Counted from the first letter of the stretch, positions 18,783 through 28,640 are shown. The stretch is DNA of 64,000 nt from Bradyrhizobium sp. sBnM-33 (GCF_032917945.1 NZ_CP136624.1:6138001-6202000), one strand, 5' to 3'. The notes: generated by a model from the sequence alone, not told the origin. Program-made: numbers and translations.

Positions 18783-19694
18783 TCACGGCCATGCCGCGTA
18801 GGACGGACCGCTGCGTGCGTGCTCCAATCGTATCTGCCGGCGATAGTTGCCCGGTGACGCGCTGCGATACTTGCGGAAGAAGCGATTGAAATAGGCCGGA
18901 TCGCGAAAACCCAGGCCGTATCCGATCTGCTCGACGGGAAGATCGAGCTGCTGCAGACGCGTACAGGCTTCGCGCACCAGGCGCTCGTGGATGATCGCGC
19001 GCGGGCCGCAGTTTTTCTCCCGTTGGCAATGGGCGTGCAGCTTGTCGGACGTGACGCCGAGCGCGTCCGCATAGCGCGCTACCGGCCAGCCGTCACGGTA
19101 ATGCAGTTCGACCATTTGCAGGAAATTGCCGACCAGCGCCGGACCACCGCCACGCGCTGCAACCTCGTGACGCTCATCATGCGAGGAGCTGAGCCGGCAG
19201 AGTTGCAGACACAGCAACAGCAGATGTGAGGCGATCAGAGTCGCGCCGCCAAAGCCGGGCGCGCGCAACTCCGCCACGATCGCGCAGCAGGATTCGGCGA
19301 TCGTGTCGAGATGTGGAGAAAGCGTCTCGCCGGCAACCAGCGCAGCGCGCTCCGTGGTTCTGCGCAGATGCAGCGCCTCGGCACTGCCCGCGATGATCTT
19401 GATCAGGAAGGCATCGTCCACCGACAATAGGAATCCATGCGCGCCGGGACCAACGTGCAGCGCTGCATCGGTGCTGCCCGGCAACCAGAGCAGCGCCGGC
19501 GCTTCGAGCGCGACACCGGTTCCGTGCCATGAAGCCCGGCCGCGATCCGATTGCAGCAACAATAGATGCGCCCGGCGCTCCGCCTTCTGGCGGATGACCC
19601 ACGATCGAGCCGCCAGGGCGGCCGAAAAAGCTTCCGCACGTACCGCCAGCGCGACGCCGACCGGCAGTCCGTTCAACCCTGGTGATGCCGACAT
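18783..19694 (-). CDS. AraC family transcriptional regulator
   Basis: A 303-residue regulator from ATG 19694 (MSASPGLNGLP), with AGGAGA just above it; a longer in-frame start at 19793 is less likely. The C-terminal AraC domain has two helix-turn-helix parts, with VARYADALGVTSDKLHAHC and VEQIGYGLGFRDPAYFNRFFRKY. The N-terminal part is a cupin-like effector domain of the AraC_binding type. It is divergent from the liv-type importer and aldehyde dehydrogenase operon, with 170 bases between, so it is probably its activator. Confidence 0.93.
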   Translation of the reverse strand: MSASPGLNGLPVGVALAVRAEAFSAALAARSWVIRQKAERRAHLLLLQSDRGRASWHGTGVALEAPALLWLPGSTDAALHVGPGAHGFLLSVDDAFLIKIIAGSAEALHLRRTTERAALVAGETLSPHLDTIAESCCAIVAELRAPGFGGATLIASHLLLLCLQLCRLSSSHDERHEVAARGGGPALVGNFLQMVELHYRDGWPVARYADALGVTSDKLHAHCQREKNCGPRAIIHERLVREACTRLQQLDLPVEQIGYGLGFRDPAYFNRFFRKYRSASPGNYRRQIRLEHARSGPSYAAWP

Positions 19695-19864
19695 GCCCCC
19701 GTCTCCTGAGACAATCCGCCGCCAGTGAAGCGGAAGATTTGCCAGAAAAGTACAATCTTTCCCCGGTTTCGTCCAATTCCAAGCTTCCGGCAACCTCCCC
19801 TAACGTCAGGGCGATCACGAGCGCCAGTTCAATGGCGCCGGTCGACGCACCCTGGGAGGACAAA

Positions 19865-21091
19865 ATGATGACATTCCTGACGCGGCGCACCGCCCTGCTG
19901 GCGGCCGCCACCTGCGCGGCTACGCTCGGCCTGACCGCCATCGCCGAGGCGCAGACCTCGATCAAGATCGGCTACGCCATCTCGCGCACCGGCCCCAACA
20001 CCGGAGGCGCCGCGGTCACCACCATCCCCAACTACGAATTGTGGGTTAAGGAGGTAAATGCCGCCGGTGGCATCAAGCTCGGCGACAAGCGCGTCCCGAT
20101 CGAGGTCGTGCAATATGACGACCGCTCCAACGCCGAAGAGGCGGTGCGCGCGCTCGAGCGGCTGATCAACCAGGACAAGGTCGATTTCATCCTGCCGCCA
20201 TGGGGCACCGGCCTCAATCTGGCGGTTGGTCCGACGCTGAACCGCGAAGGCTATCCGCACCTCGCTGCGACCGCTGTGACCGACCGCGCGCCCGAACTCG
20301 CCAAGCGCTGGCCCAACAGTTTCTGGCTGCTCGGCACCAGCGCGGACGCCGCAAAATCGCTGGTCGAATTGCTGAACAAACTGCGCGACGAAAAGAAGAT
20401 CGGCGACACCGTGGCCATGGTCAGCATTGCCGACGGCTTCGGGATCGATCTGTCGTCGGCGGCGCGGCCGGCGCTCACCAACGCGAAGTTCAAGCTCGCT
20501 TACGACAAGAGCTATCCGATCGGCACGCAGGATCTGGCGCCGATCGTCAACGAGATCAAGGCGCTCAACCCGGATGTCTTCATCGCCTTCAGCTATCCGC
20601 CGGATACGCTGGCGCTGACCGAGCAATCGCGCATCGCCGGGCTCAATCCGAAGGTTTTCTATACCGGCGTCGGCACCGCCTTCCCGCTCTATCGGCAAAA
20701 ATTCGGCAAGAACACCGAAGGCGTGATGGGCATCGGCGGCTGGAGCGGCGACAGTCCGGCGATCAAGGACTATCTCGCCCGCCACAAGGCTTCCGCCGCC
20801 AACGGCGCCGAGCCGGACCGCTGGGCGAGCGCGGTCACTTATGCCAGCCTGCAGATGCTGCAGCAGGCGATCGAGCGCGTCGGCAAGATCGACCGCGCTG
20901 CCGTCATCAAGGACCTGCAGACCGGCACGTTCGATACCGTCATCGGCAAGGTCAAGCTCGAGAACAACATGCCGACGCGCTTCTGGTGGGTTGGCCAGTG
21001 GCAGGACGGTGAGTTCTATGGCATCGCACCGGCGAAGAACGAAGGCGCGCGCACCGCGATCGTCCCGAAGCCGGCGTGGGTGGCACCGTAA
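19865..21091 (+). CDS. branched-chain amino-acid-type ABC transporter substrate-binding protein
   Basis: A 408-residue periplasmic binding protein (LivK/amide-binding type). The start is ATG 19865 behind GGGAGGA; it opens MMTFLTRRTALLAAATCAATLG, a signal peptide with an RR pair ending near AEA-QT. The mature part begins IKIGYAISRTGPNTGGA, a common Leu/Ile/Val-binding family opening. Such proteins in rhizobia also bind aromatic acids and amides. It is the first gene of a five-gene importer with an aldehyde dehydrogenase at the end, so an aromatic substrate is plausible. Confidence 0.93.
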   Translation: MMTFLTRRTALLAAATCAATLGLTAIAEAQTSIKIGYAISRTGPNTGGAAVTTIPNYELWVKEVNAAGGIKLGDKRVPIEVVQYDDRSNAEEAVRALERLINQDKVDFILPPWGTGLNLAVGPTLNREGYPHLAATAVTDRAPELAKRWPNSFWLLGTSADAAKSLVELLNKLRDEKKIGDTVAMVSIADGFGIDLSSAARPALTNAKFKLAYDKSYPIGTQDLAPIVNEIKALNPDVFIAFSYPPDTLALTEQSRIAGLNPKVFYTGVGTAFPLYRQKFGKNTEGVMGIGGWSGDSPAIKDYLARHKASAANGAEPDRWASAVTYASLQMLQQAIERVGKIDRAAVIKDLQTGTFDTVIGKVKLENNMPTRFWWVGQWQDGEFYGIAPAKNEGARTAIVPKPAWVAP

Positions 21092-21121
21092 CGCCAAGAA
21101 AGTGACGCGGCCAGCACGCCA

Positions 21122-21991
21122 ATGACCAACGCCATTCTGACCGGCCTGATGCTGGGCGGCATGTATGCGCTGATCGCCATGGGGCTCACGCTCCAGTACG
21201 GCGTTGCGCGCATCATGAATCTCTCCTACGGCGAGTTTCTGATCGCCGCAGCCTTTGCATCGCACTGGCTGTTCACGGGCTGGGCGATCAGTCCGTTTGT
21301 CGGACTGGCGCTGGTCGTTCCCCTTGCCTTCGTGCTGAATTTTGCGATCTACAAGCTGCTGCTCACGCCACTGGTGCGCCGCGCGCCCAACCGCGACGCG
21401 CTGGAGGTGGACAGCATTCTCGCAACTTTTGGCCTCACCTTCGTCATTCAGGGCTCGATGCTCGCGCTGTTCGGCGGAGCCTATTACAGCTATTCGTTCC
21501 TGGCCTTCCCGGTGCAGTTTCTCGGCGAGACGGTTGCGGCCAACCGCCTCGCCGCGCTCGGGATCACCATCCTGCTCGGTCTGGCGCTGTATGCCGCCCT
21601 GACACGGACCCGCGCCGGCACGGCGGTACGCGCCGTCGCCGTTGATCCTTTCGCCGCCCAGCTTGTCGCCATCAATGTGCCGCAGGCCTCGGCCCTGACA
21701 TTTGCATTGGGTGGTGCGCTGGTCGCCGCCGCCGGCGTGCTGGTCAGCACCTTCCTCACCTTCAGCGCGTCATCCGGCGTCGTCTTCACGATGAAGGCCC
21801 TGATCGTCGTCGTGATGGGCGGCGTCGGCAATATGCTGGGCTGCCTGGTCGCGGGACTAGCACTCGGTCTCAGCGAGGCGCTGGTTGCCTCCTATGTCGA
21901 TCCCGGACTTACGCTCGCAGTCAATTTCGCACTGTTTCTCGCTGTGCTGCTGGTGAAGCCGGCCGGACTGTTTGGCAGGGCCACGCGATGA
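21122..21991 (+). CDS. livH: branched-chain amino-acid-type ABC permease (LivH)
   Basis: A 289-residue permease with about eight hydrophobic stretches. It opens TNAILTGLMLGGMYALIAMG, the usual LivH start, and includes NLSYGEFL and MGGVGNMLGCLVAGLALG. It forms the channel with LivM. Its last four bases overlap the livM start. It may carry a substrate other than a branched-chain amino acid. Confidence 0.94.
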   Translation: MTNAILTGLMLGGMYALIAMGLTLQYGVARIMNLSYGEFLIAAAFASHWLFTGWAISPFVGLALVVPLAFVLNFAIYKLLLTPLVRRAPNRDALEVDSILATFGLTFVIQGSMLALFGGAYYSYSFLAFPVQFLGETVAANRLAALGITILLGLALYAALTRTRAGTAVRAVAVDPFAAQLVAINVPQASALTFALGGALVAAAGVLVSTFLTFSASSGVVFTMKALIVVVMGGVGNMLGCLVAGLALGLSEALVASYVDPGLTLAVNFALFLAVLLVKPAGLFGRATR

Positions 21992-22932
21992 GCGCTCGTA
22001 TCGCCGGCTTCGGTGCCGTCGCGCTCGCAGCGCTTGCACTGCTGGCGCTCGTTCCGCGCCTCGGCAATGCCTACTACCTCGCGCTCGCCATTAGCCTGCT
22101 GCAATACACCGTGCTGGCGACGGCCTGGAGCATGTTCTCCGGGCCCACACGCTACGTCTCCCTGGCAACGACCGCCTTCTTCGGCGTCGGCGCCTATACC
22201 GTCGCCGTGCTGGGCGAAATTTTGCCGTGGCCGCTGGTGCTGCTGATCGCAGCGGCGCTCGGCGCCATTGTGGCTGGCATCGTCGGGCTCTCGACGCTGC
22301 GCTTGAGCGGCGTGTATTTCGTCATCTTCACGTTTGGCCTGACGGAACTGATCCGCCAACTCGTGGTCTGGTTCGAGGTCAACAAATCACGCGTGCTCGG
22401 GCGCTATGTCTTCGTCGACATCACGCAGGCCGATATCTACTGGCAATTGCTGGCGCTGACCGCCGCGGTATTCCTGCTGGGCTGGCTGATCGCGCGCTCG
22501 CGCCTCGGCTTTGCGCTGCGCGTGATCGGCGAAGACGAGACCGTCGCGAAACATTGCGGGATCAATACTACCTTTGCCAAGGTCGCCCTGTTCACGATCA
22601 GCGCCACGGTGATGACGCTGGTCGGCGCAATCATGGCACCACGCTGGACCTATATCGAACCATCAATCGCCTTCAACTCGATGATCTCGTTTCAGGTGCT
22701 GATCATGGCGCTGCTCGGCGGCGCGCACCGGCTGTGGGGACCGGTGCTCGGCGCCGTGCCGCTGACATTGCTGTTTGAGCTGCTGAGCGCGCGCTTCCCG
22801 AACACGTTCACGATCATCCTCGGCTGCATCTTCCTGCTGATCGTCTACATGCTGCCGAGGGGCGTCGCTGGATTGTTCGAGAAGCTCTCGACGACGGCGG
22901 GCGGCAAAGCCACGCAACGGATAGCCGCATGA
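21988..22932 (+). CDS. livM: branched-chain amino-acid-type ABC permease (LivM)
   Basis: A 314-residue permease with many membrane segments. LivM features include SLATTAFFGVGAYTVA, LRLSGVYFVIFTFGL and RVIGEDETVAKHCGIN. It has ATGA overlaps with livH before it and livG after it, so the importer genes are translationally coupled. Confidence 0.94.
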   Translation: MSARIAGFGAVALAALALLALVPRLGNAYYLALAISLLQYTVLATAWSMFSGPTRYVSLATTAFFGVGAYTVAVLGEILPWPLVLLIAAALGAIVAGIVGLSTLRLSGVYFVIFTFGLTELIRQLVVWFEVNKSRVLGRYVFVDITQADIYWQLLALTAAVFLLGWLIARSRLGFALRVIGEDETVAKHCGINTTFAKVALFTISATVMTLVGAIMAPRWTYIEPSIAFNSMISFQVLIMALLGGAHRLWGPVLGAVPLTLLFELLSARFPNTFTIILGCIFLLIVYMLPRGVAGLFEKLSTTAGGKATQRIAA

Positions 22933-23678
22933 GCCAGGACAGCGGAATACCAGTGCTGGCGATCAACGGACTGCGGCGCGCGTTCGGCGGGCTTGTCGCG
23001 GTCAACGATCTCGGCTTCGCGGTTGCCCAAGGCGAAATCATGGGCCTGCTCGGCCCCAACGGGTCGGGCAAGACCACCGCACTCAATCTGATCTCGGGCG
23101 TGCTGCGCCCCGATGCCGGCACCATCCGCCTGATGGGCCAGAACATCGCGGGCCTTGCGTCGTACCGGATCGCGCGGCTCGGCCTTGCCCGGACGTTCCA
23201 GCTCGTCCGCGTGCTCGACGGCATGGATTGCCGCGAGAACATCAAGGCGGGTTTGGCGTTCCAGAGACCGTATCTGCCCGCCTCCGAGGCAGAACTACGG
23301 ATCGACACGCTGCTTGATCGCGTCGGTCTTGCCGGCCACGGCTGGCGGCCCGCGGCGGACCTCACCTATATCGACCGCAAGCGCCTCGAACTCGCACGCG
23401 CCCTGGCGGCGAAGCCGCGACTGCTGCTGCTCGACGAATGGCTCGCCGGACTCAACCCATCCGAACTTGCGATCGGCATCGACCTGATCCGCTCATTGCG
23501 GGCTGACGGGATCACCATCGTGCTGGTCGAACATGTGATGAGCGCGGTTCGCGCGCTTTGCGACCGCTGCATCGTCATGAGCAGCGGACGCAAGATCGCC
23601 GAAGGCGCGACTGCGGACGTACTGAGCGACGCGGCCGTCGTGAAGGCCTATCTTGGCGGGGTGGCCGCCGATGCTTGA
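22929..23678 (+). CDS. livG: ABC transporter ATP-binding protein (LivG)
   Basis: A 249-residue ATPase. Walker A is GPNGSGKTT. Walker B is LLLLDEWLAGLN, with a Trp in place of the common Pro. The switch histidine is in VLVEHVM. The signature loop reads LTYIDRKRLELARALA instead of LSGGQ: the usual LSYG(Q/E)QR of LivG is altered to LTYIDRKR, but such signatures are common in LivG. The start has ATGA overlap with livM. Confidence 0.93.
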   Translation: MSQDSGIPVLAINGLRRAFGGLVAVNDLGFAVAQGEIMGLLGPNGSGKTTALNLISGVLRPDAGTIRLMGQNIAGLASYRIARLGLARTFQLVRVLDGMDCRENIKAGLAFQRPYLPASEAELRIDTLLDRVGLAGHGWRPAADLTYIDRKRLELARALAAKPRLLLLDEWLAGLNPSELAIGIDLIRSLRADGITIVLVEHVMSAVRALCDRCIVMSSGRKIAEGATADVLSDAAVVKAYLGGVAADA

Positions 23679-24405
23679 GGTCAAAAATCTCAGCCTGGCC
23701 TACGGGCTGCACCGCGCGCTCGATGGCGTCGCCCTCAATGTCGACCGCAGCGAGATCGTGACGATTCTCGGCGCCAATGGCGCCGGCAAGACGTCGCTGC
23801 TGAAGGCCATCGCCGGCGTCGTTCGGACACTGCCAGGCAAGCAGGTGCGCCTCGGTGGCCGCGATATCTCCGCGCTTGCCGCGCACGAGATCGTCGAAAG
23901 CGGGCTGGCGCTGGTGCCCGAGGGCCGCGGAATTTTCGGCGATTTGACTGTGAAGGAAAATCTTCTGCTCGGTGCCAACCCGAAGCGCGCCCGCGAGGGC
24001 GAAGCGGCGCGGCGCGAGCAAGTGCTTGCGCTGTTTCCGCGCCTGCGCGAGCGCGCCGGCCAGATCGCGCGCACCATGAGCGGCGGCGAACAGCAGATGC
24101 TCGCCATCGGCCGCGCGCTGATGTCCAATCCGGACATCCTGCTGCTTGATGAGCCGTCGCTCGGACTCTCACCTGCCATGGTGCAGGAGTTGTTCGCCAC
24201 CTTGCGCCGTGTGCGCGAGGCCGGCGTTGGGCTCCTCCTCGTCGAACAGAACGCGCAGGAGAGCCTGCGGATCGCCGATCGCGGCTATGTGCTCGCGAAC
24301 GGCGTCATCGTCGGGCACGGCACCGCCGCCGAGTTGAAAGCCGATCCCGCCGTCCAGCGCGCCTATCTCGGCGGCGTGCCGCCGGCCACCGCATCATCGT
24401 CATAA
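23671..24405 (+). CDS. livF: ABC transporter ATP-binding protein (LivF)
   Basis: A 244-residue ATPase from ATG 23671 (MLEVKNLSLAYG). The start overlaps the livG stop by 8 bases; an earlier in-frame ATG at 23653 lacks family residues. Walker A is GANGAGKTS, the signature MSGGEQQMLAIGRAL and Walker B LLLDEPSLGLSP. It pairs with LivG to drive the importer. Confidence 0.94.
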   Translation: MLEVKNLSLAYGLHRALDGVALNVDRSEIVTILGANGAGKTSLLKAIAGVVRTLPGKQVRLGGRDISALAAHEIVESGLALVPEGRGIFGDLTVKENLLLGANPKRAREGEAARREQVLALFPRLRERAGQIARTMSGGEQQMLAIGRALMSNPDILLLDEPSLGLSPAMVQELFATLRRVREAGVGLLLVEQNAQESLRIADRGYVLANGVIVGHGTAAELKADPAVQRAYLGGVPPATASSS

Positions 24406-24428
24406 GCCCCGCTTGAGGAGAGAAAGCC

Positions 24429-25880
24429 ATGTATGAAATTTCGCTGCTGCTCGAGAGCAAGGATGTGCCGGCATCGAACGGCGCGACGTTCGATCGCCTG
24501 AACCCGGTCACCGGCGATCTCGCAAGCCGCGCCGCGGCAGCCCAGATCGCGGATGCAAAGCGCGCGGCCGATACCGCCGCAGCCGCCTTCCCCGCGTGGT
24601 CCGCTACCGGCCCGAACGCCAGGCGCGCGATCCTGTTGAAGGCTGCCGATCTTCTGGCGTCGAAGGCGTCGCAATTCGTCGAGCTGATGGCCGCGGAAAC
24701 CGGCGCGACTGCCGGCTGGGCCGGCTTCAACGTTCACCTCGCGGCCGGCATGCTGCGCGAGGCCGCCGCCATGACCACGCAGATTTCAGGCGAGGTCATC
24801 CCCTCGGACAAGCCGGGCTGCATCGCGATGGCCGTGCGCCAACCCGCGGGCGTGGTGCTGAGCATGGCGCCTTGGAACGCGCCCGTCATTCTCGGCGTGC
24901 GCGCCATCGCGCTGCCGCTTGCCTGCGGCAATACCGTGATCCTGAAAGCCTCCGAAATTTGCCCGGGCACGCACCGGCTGATCGCCGAATGCCTGCGCGA
25001 CGCCGGCCTGCCGCCCGGCGTCCTCAACGTCATCACCAACGCGCCGGAAGATGCCCCTGCGCTGATCGAAATGCTGATCGGCCATCCAGCCGTGCGGCGC
25101 GTCAATTTCACCGGCTCGACGCGCGTCGGCCGCATCATCGCGCAGGTTGCGGCAAAGTACCTCAAGCCGGCCCTGCTCGAACTCGGCGGCAAGGCGCCGA
25201 TGATCGTGCTCGACGACGCCGATCTCGACGCAGCCGTTGCCGCCGCTGCGTTCGGCGCCTTCATGAACCAGGGCCAGATCTGCATGTCGACCGAGCGGCT
25301 CGTCGTCGACGAGAAGATTGCCGATGCCTTCGTAATGAAGCTCGCGGCGAAAGCCGGATCGCTTGTCGCCGGCGATCCGCGCAAGGGTAACGCGCCGCTG
25401 GGATCGCTGATCGGCACCGATGCAGCCGCCCGCATCCAGACCTTGATCAACGACGCCGTCAGCAAGGGCGCCAAGGTGGTCGCGGGCGGGCGCAGCGAGG
25501 GAACGCTGATGTCGGCGACTGTGATCGACGGCGTCAACTCGTCGATGCGGATCTACGGCGAGGAGTCGTTCGGTCCGGTAGTCTGCGTCGTGCGCGTCAA
25601 CGGCACGGACGAAGCCGTTCGCGTCGCTAATGACACTGAATACGGGCTATCGGCAGCGGTATTCGGCCGCGACATCGCGCGCGCCTTCGAGGTCGCCAAG
25701 CGCATCGATTCCGGCATCTGCCACGTCAACGGGCCCACGGTTCACGATGAGGCGCAGATGCCGTTCGGCGGCGTCAAGGCGTCAGGTTATGGCCGCTTCG
25801 GCGGCAAGGCCGGCATCGCCGAATTCACGGAACTGCGCTGGATCACGATCGAAACAGGGCCACAGCATTATCCGATCTAA
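24429..25880 (+). CDS. aldehyde dehydrogenase (vanillin/salicylaldehyde dehydrogenase-like)
   Basis: A 483-residue NAD(P)-dependent aldehyde dehydrogenase. The nucleophile Cys285 is in NQGQICMSTER and the general base Glu251 in LELGGKAP. The cofactor site is FTGSTRVGR. The CMSTER motif is frequent in aromatic aldehyde dehydrogenases. It follows livF by 23 bases behind an AGGAGA site, so it is the last gene of the importer operon. Together with the AraC regulator it suggests uptake and oxidation of an aromatic compound; that substrate is inferred. Confidence 0.9.
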   Translation: MYEISLLLESKDVPASNGATFDRLNPVTGDLASRAAAAQIADAKRAADTAAAAFPAWSATGPNARRAILLKAADLLASKASQFVELMAAETGATAGWAGFNVHLAAGMLREAAAMTTQISGEVIPSDKPGCIAMAVRQPAGVVLSMAPWNAPVILGVRAIALPLACGNTVILKASEICPGTHRLIAECLRDAGLPPGVLNVITNAPEDAPALIEMLIGHPAVRRVNFTGSTRVGRIIAQVAAKYLKPALLELGGKAPMIVLDDADLDAAVAAAAFGAFMNQGQICMSTERLVVDEKIADAFVMKLAAKAGSLVAGDPRKGNAPLGSLIGTDAAARIQTLINDAVSKGAKVVAGGRSEGTLMSATVIDGVNSSMRIYGEESFGPVVCVVRVNGTDEAVRVANDTEYGLSAAVFGRDIARAFEVAKRIDSGICHVNGPTVHDEAQMPFGGVKASGYGRFGGKAGIAEFTELRWITIETGPQHYPI

Positions 25881-25998
25881 CGCTTCGCTTCTGACCAAGT
25901 CAGAACCGAAGCTCTGGATTCTTGTTTTGACGCGTTCTCTTCACGCGAACCGGTGTCCACTTCGTGCGCGACCTGACGGACAAACGAGAAGTATCGAC

Positions 25999-26784
25999 TT
26001 ATTTTGCGTCCTTAAACGTGACGGGCAAAGTGCGAGTCAAACCTAGATCAGCGACCAACGGCGGTGGCTTCGGTACAGGATCAGCCCGTCGGACCATTTT
26101 CATAGCAGCTTCGTCATAAGCGCTCAGACCAGAACCTTCGGCGACGCTGACTGAAACAACGTGACCCATTCGGTCGAATTCAAGCGCGAGCTTCACCGCC
26201 GCGCCTTTCACCTTCACGCCGTCCGGAAACATCAGGAACTTCTTGAAATGAGCAACGACCTTCTTTTCCCACGCCACTTTCGCGAGCTCGACACTTTTGC
26301 CGATGCCCAATTTCGGAGCCTTAGCCGTGTTTTCACGACGCCCGTCAAGGTTAGGCGTCGCCGTCGCCTCTTGCGCCGCTGATTCCGGCGAGGCTTGCGT
26401 TTGTACCGCCGCAAGCTTCGGATCGTCCTCCTTCGGCTTTTCCGATTTGTTCGGCGTCACCGCGCGGTCAGCTTCATCGACGTCGGTCGGTCTGTCCTGC
26501 GGCAGTTCCGTGTCCTTGACCTCGGCCTCTTGGTCGGCGAGTTGGGGCGATGCTACGGAAGCCTCGGTATCAGGACCCGGGGGCAGGTTGATTTCTTCAC
26601 GGTTGGCCGATGCAAGTTCAACTCCAACCTCGATCGCTGACGCACCTACGGCATCGTCCGCTTCTACTTCGGATTGCAAATGCGCGATTGCCAGCGCAGC
26701 CCCACCAGCATGAAGCACAAGCGCAGTCACAGCGGCAAAAATCCAGAGCCGCCGTGATGGCTTCTGTTCGTCAAGGCCGATCAA
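25999..26784 (-). CDS. tonB: TonB-type energy transducer
   Basis: A 261-residue protein. One N-terminal membrane anchor (LWIFAAVTALVLHAGGAAL) is followed by a long acidic, Pro-rich periplasmic spacer. The C-terminal TonB domain runs from about residue 170 (WEKKVVAHFKKFLMFP) and contains VKLALEFDRMGHVVSV. It passes ExbB-ExbD proton energy to outer-membrane receptors. Its start overlaps exbD by ATGA. No TonB-dependent receptor is in this window. Confidence 0.93.
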   Translation of the reverse strand: MIGLDEQKPSRRLWIFAAVTALVLHAGGAALAIAHLQSEVEADDAVGASAIEVGVELASANREEINLPPGPDTEASVASPQLADQEAEVKDTELPQDRPTDVDEADRAVTPNKSEKPKEDDPKLAAVQTQASPESAAQEATATPNLDGRRENTAKAPKLGIGKSVELAKVAWEKKVVAHFKKFLMFPDGVKVKGAAVKLALEFDRMGHVVSVSVAEGSGLSAYDEAAMKMVRRADPVPKPPPLVADLGLTRTLPVTFKDAK

Positions 26785-27248
26785 GGTGTTGCCGGCGCTG
26801 CTTGCGCCGCCCCCGAATCAGGAACGCCTTCCAGCGCCACCAGCTTGATTTTCGAGTAGCCGCCGGAGCGCAAGATCTCCAACACGACCATCAACTCGCC
26901 GTAAGGTACCGCGCGATCGGCACGAATGAAGATATGACGGTCCTTGTTGCTGTCTGGCATCGCATCTAGCGAACGCACCAGATCAACGCGCTTGACAAGT
27001 TCCTCCCCGATCGCAACCGAGAGATCCGGCTTGATGCTCACATAAGTGGGCTTGTCCGGCTTCTTCTGCGGGGTTGCGGTCGACGTTGGCAAATCGATCG
27101 GCAGGTCGACGGTCGACAATGGCGCCGCGACCATGAAGATGATCAAGAGAACCAGAACGACGTCGATGAACGGCGTGACGTTGATCTCGTGCGATTCGGC
27201 GAAATCGCTGTCATCATCGAGGTCGTGTTCTGCGATTGACGCGCCCAT
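26781..27248 (-). CDS. exbD: ExbD, TonB-system energiser subunit
   Basis: A 155-residue membrane protein. The membrane segment includes the proton-path aspartate (VTPFIDVVLVLLIIFMV). The periplasmic tail has the family PTSTATPQKKPDKPTYVSI. It lies 3 bases below exbB and overlaps tonB by four bases. Confidence 0.95.
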   Translation of the reverse strand: MGASIAEHDLDDDSDFAESHEINVTPFIDVVLVLLIIFMVAAPLSTVDLPIDLPTSTATPQKKPDKPTYVSIKPDLSVAIGEELVKRVDLVRSLDAMPDSNKDRHIFIRADRAVPYGELMVVLEILRSGGYSKIKLVALEGVPDSGAAQAAPATP

Positions 27249-27251
27249 CGC

Positions 27252-28226
27252 TTACTCCGCCGCCGCGCGGGCATGCGAGCCGCCGAGTGAACTAACGTGC
27301 GTACGGTCGAGATCGCGCGACAGCAGCCGTCCTGCGGCGCCCGATGCACGGCTGACCAGTTCCATGTAACCCTTGGTGACGCGCGCGAAGTGATTGTAGA
27401 TGATGACGGCCGGGATCGCGGCGACGAGGCCGATCGCGGTTGCGAGCAGCGCTTCGGCGATGCCGGGCGCCACCACGGCAAGGTTCGTGGTCTGCGATTT
27501 CGAAATGCCGATAAAGCTGTTCATGATGCCCCAGACGGTGCCGAACAGTCCGACGAACGGCGAGGTCGCGCCGATGGTCGCGAGCAGGCCCATACCGAGC
27601 CGGATCCGACGCGCCTCGGCGCGCACGATTTCCGAGAAGCTCGACGCGGCGCGCTCCTTGATGCCGGCATCGCTCGAAATGCCCGCCGACAGCCGCGCCT
27701 CGCGCATCGCTGCCGCGAGCAAGGACGACAGCACGCTGCCCTTGGAACCCAGCGCGAATTGCGCTTCCGCCAGTGACCTCGCATCGGAGATCTTGGCAAG
27801 CGCCCGGCGCACTTTGCGCTGAATGACGGTGAGTTCGACCATCTTGGCGATGAAGATGGTCCAGGTCACCAGCGAGGCAAAGGCGAGACCGATCATGACC
27901 GCCTTGACCACCACGTCAGCCGACATGAACATCGACCAGGGCGACAATTCGCGGAGTTCAGCGGCAGCCGACTTCAGCAATTTGCTCTCGCGTTCCGCCG
28001 GCAAAGCGGCTGAATCCGAAGGTGCGGCCGGTGGGGCCGGCGCAGCCGACGGCTGTGAGGGCGTGGCCGGGACCTGCGATACGGCGGGTGCCTGCTGGGC
28101 CGCAGGTGCGGGCGGCGCCGCAGCAGGCGTACCCTGCTGGGCCGACGACGGCGCCGACAGCGACGGCATCGCCAGCGCCAACATCGCCGCAAATATCATG
28201 ACGCGAGAAAGAGACATGTTGTTCAT
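27252..28226 (-). CDS. exbB: ExbB, TonB-system energiser subunit
   Basis: A 324-residue member of the MotA/TolQ/ExbB family. It has a signal peptide-like N-terminus and an Ala/Pro-rich periplasmic region of about 70 residues, as in the longer ExbB proteins of proteobacteria. Three membrane segments follow (near residues 108-128, 210-235, 250-275). The segment [18 protein letters not shown] is the family signature. Its ATG overlaps the stop codon of a decayed piuC gene (TGA at 28223), showing the earlier operon structure. Confidence 0.94.
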   Translation of the reverse strand: MNNMSLSRVMIFAAMLALAMPSLSAPSSAQQGTPAAAPPAPAAQQAPAVSQVPATPSQPSAAPAPPAAPSDSAALPAERESKLLKSAAAELRELSPWSMFMSADVVVKAVMIGLAFASLVTWTIFIAKMVELTVIQRKVRRALAKISDARSLAEAQFALGSKGSVLSSLLAAAMREARLSAGISSDAGIKERAASSFSEIVRAEARRIRLGMGLLATIGATSPFVGLFGTVWGIMNSFIGISKSQTTNLAVVAPGIAEALLATAIGLVAAIPAVIIYNHFARVTKGYMELVSRASGAAGRLLSRDLDRTHVSSLGGSHARAAAE

Positions 28227-28640
28227 ACTTCGGCCCAGTAGCGGATCAGGTTATAATAGAACCGGTCAATTTGACCGTTTCGGGGTCGCCTCGCCAAGCC
28301 GCTCCACCAGGGCCTAGATCGAGGTGTCGAGATCGAAGATCAGGCCGCGGGCGTAGGCATCCCTCTGGAGCCTGAAAAAAGATGCCACGCGCATACCCGG
28401 AGCAACCGGCCCGACCAGATGCAACTAGACGTAGGAGTCTAGACGCAGGACCAAGGCACGAGGTCACCGGCCGCGAGCTTGATCTGGTGGGAACCGTGAA
28501 GGTCCGCGACCACCAGCTCGCCGCCGCATTCATCCGGCTCCGAAAGGACGTGCCGCTGATTCAGCTCGCAGCGACCGGCCGGCGGCAGGACAAATCCTGC
28601 ACCGTAAGTACCGAGCGAAACTTTCGGGGTCAACGCGGTT
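28223..28640 (-). pseudogene. piuC: decayed piuC-type PKHD hydroxylase remnant
   Basis: Pieces of a PiuC/YbiX-type Fe(II)/2-oxoglutarate dioxygenase are spread over several frames on the minus strand. In order they read [18 protein letters not shown] and KLAAGDLV, then in another frame [13 protein letters not shown] and [12 protein letters not shown], an in-frame TAG, ALVERLG, then DPETVKLTG, and finally [12 protein letters not shown] with a stop at 28223. The last stop overlaps the exbB start as ATGA. PiuC genes commonly lie next to exbB/tonB or siderophore receptor genes. The N-terminal half with its first iron ligands is not recognisable. It is dead as a protein. Confidence 0.85.

Noticed and set aside
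19829..21265. Minus-strand open frame of 478 codons
   Set aside because: Antisense of the binding-protein gene and start of livH; no motif.
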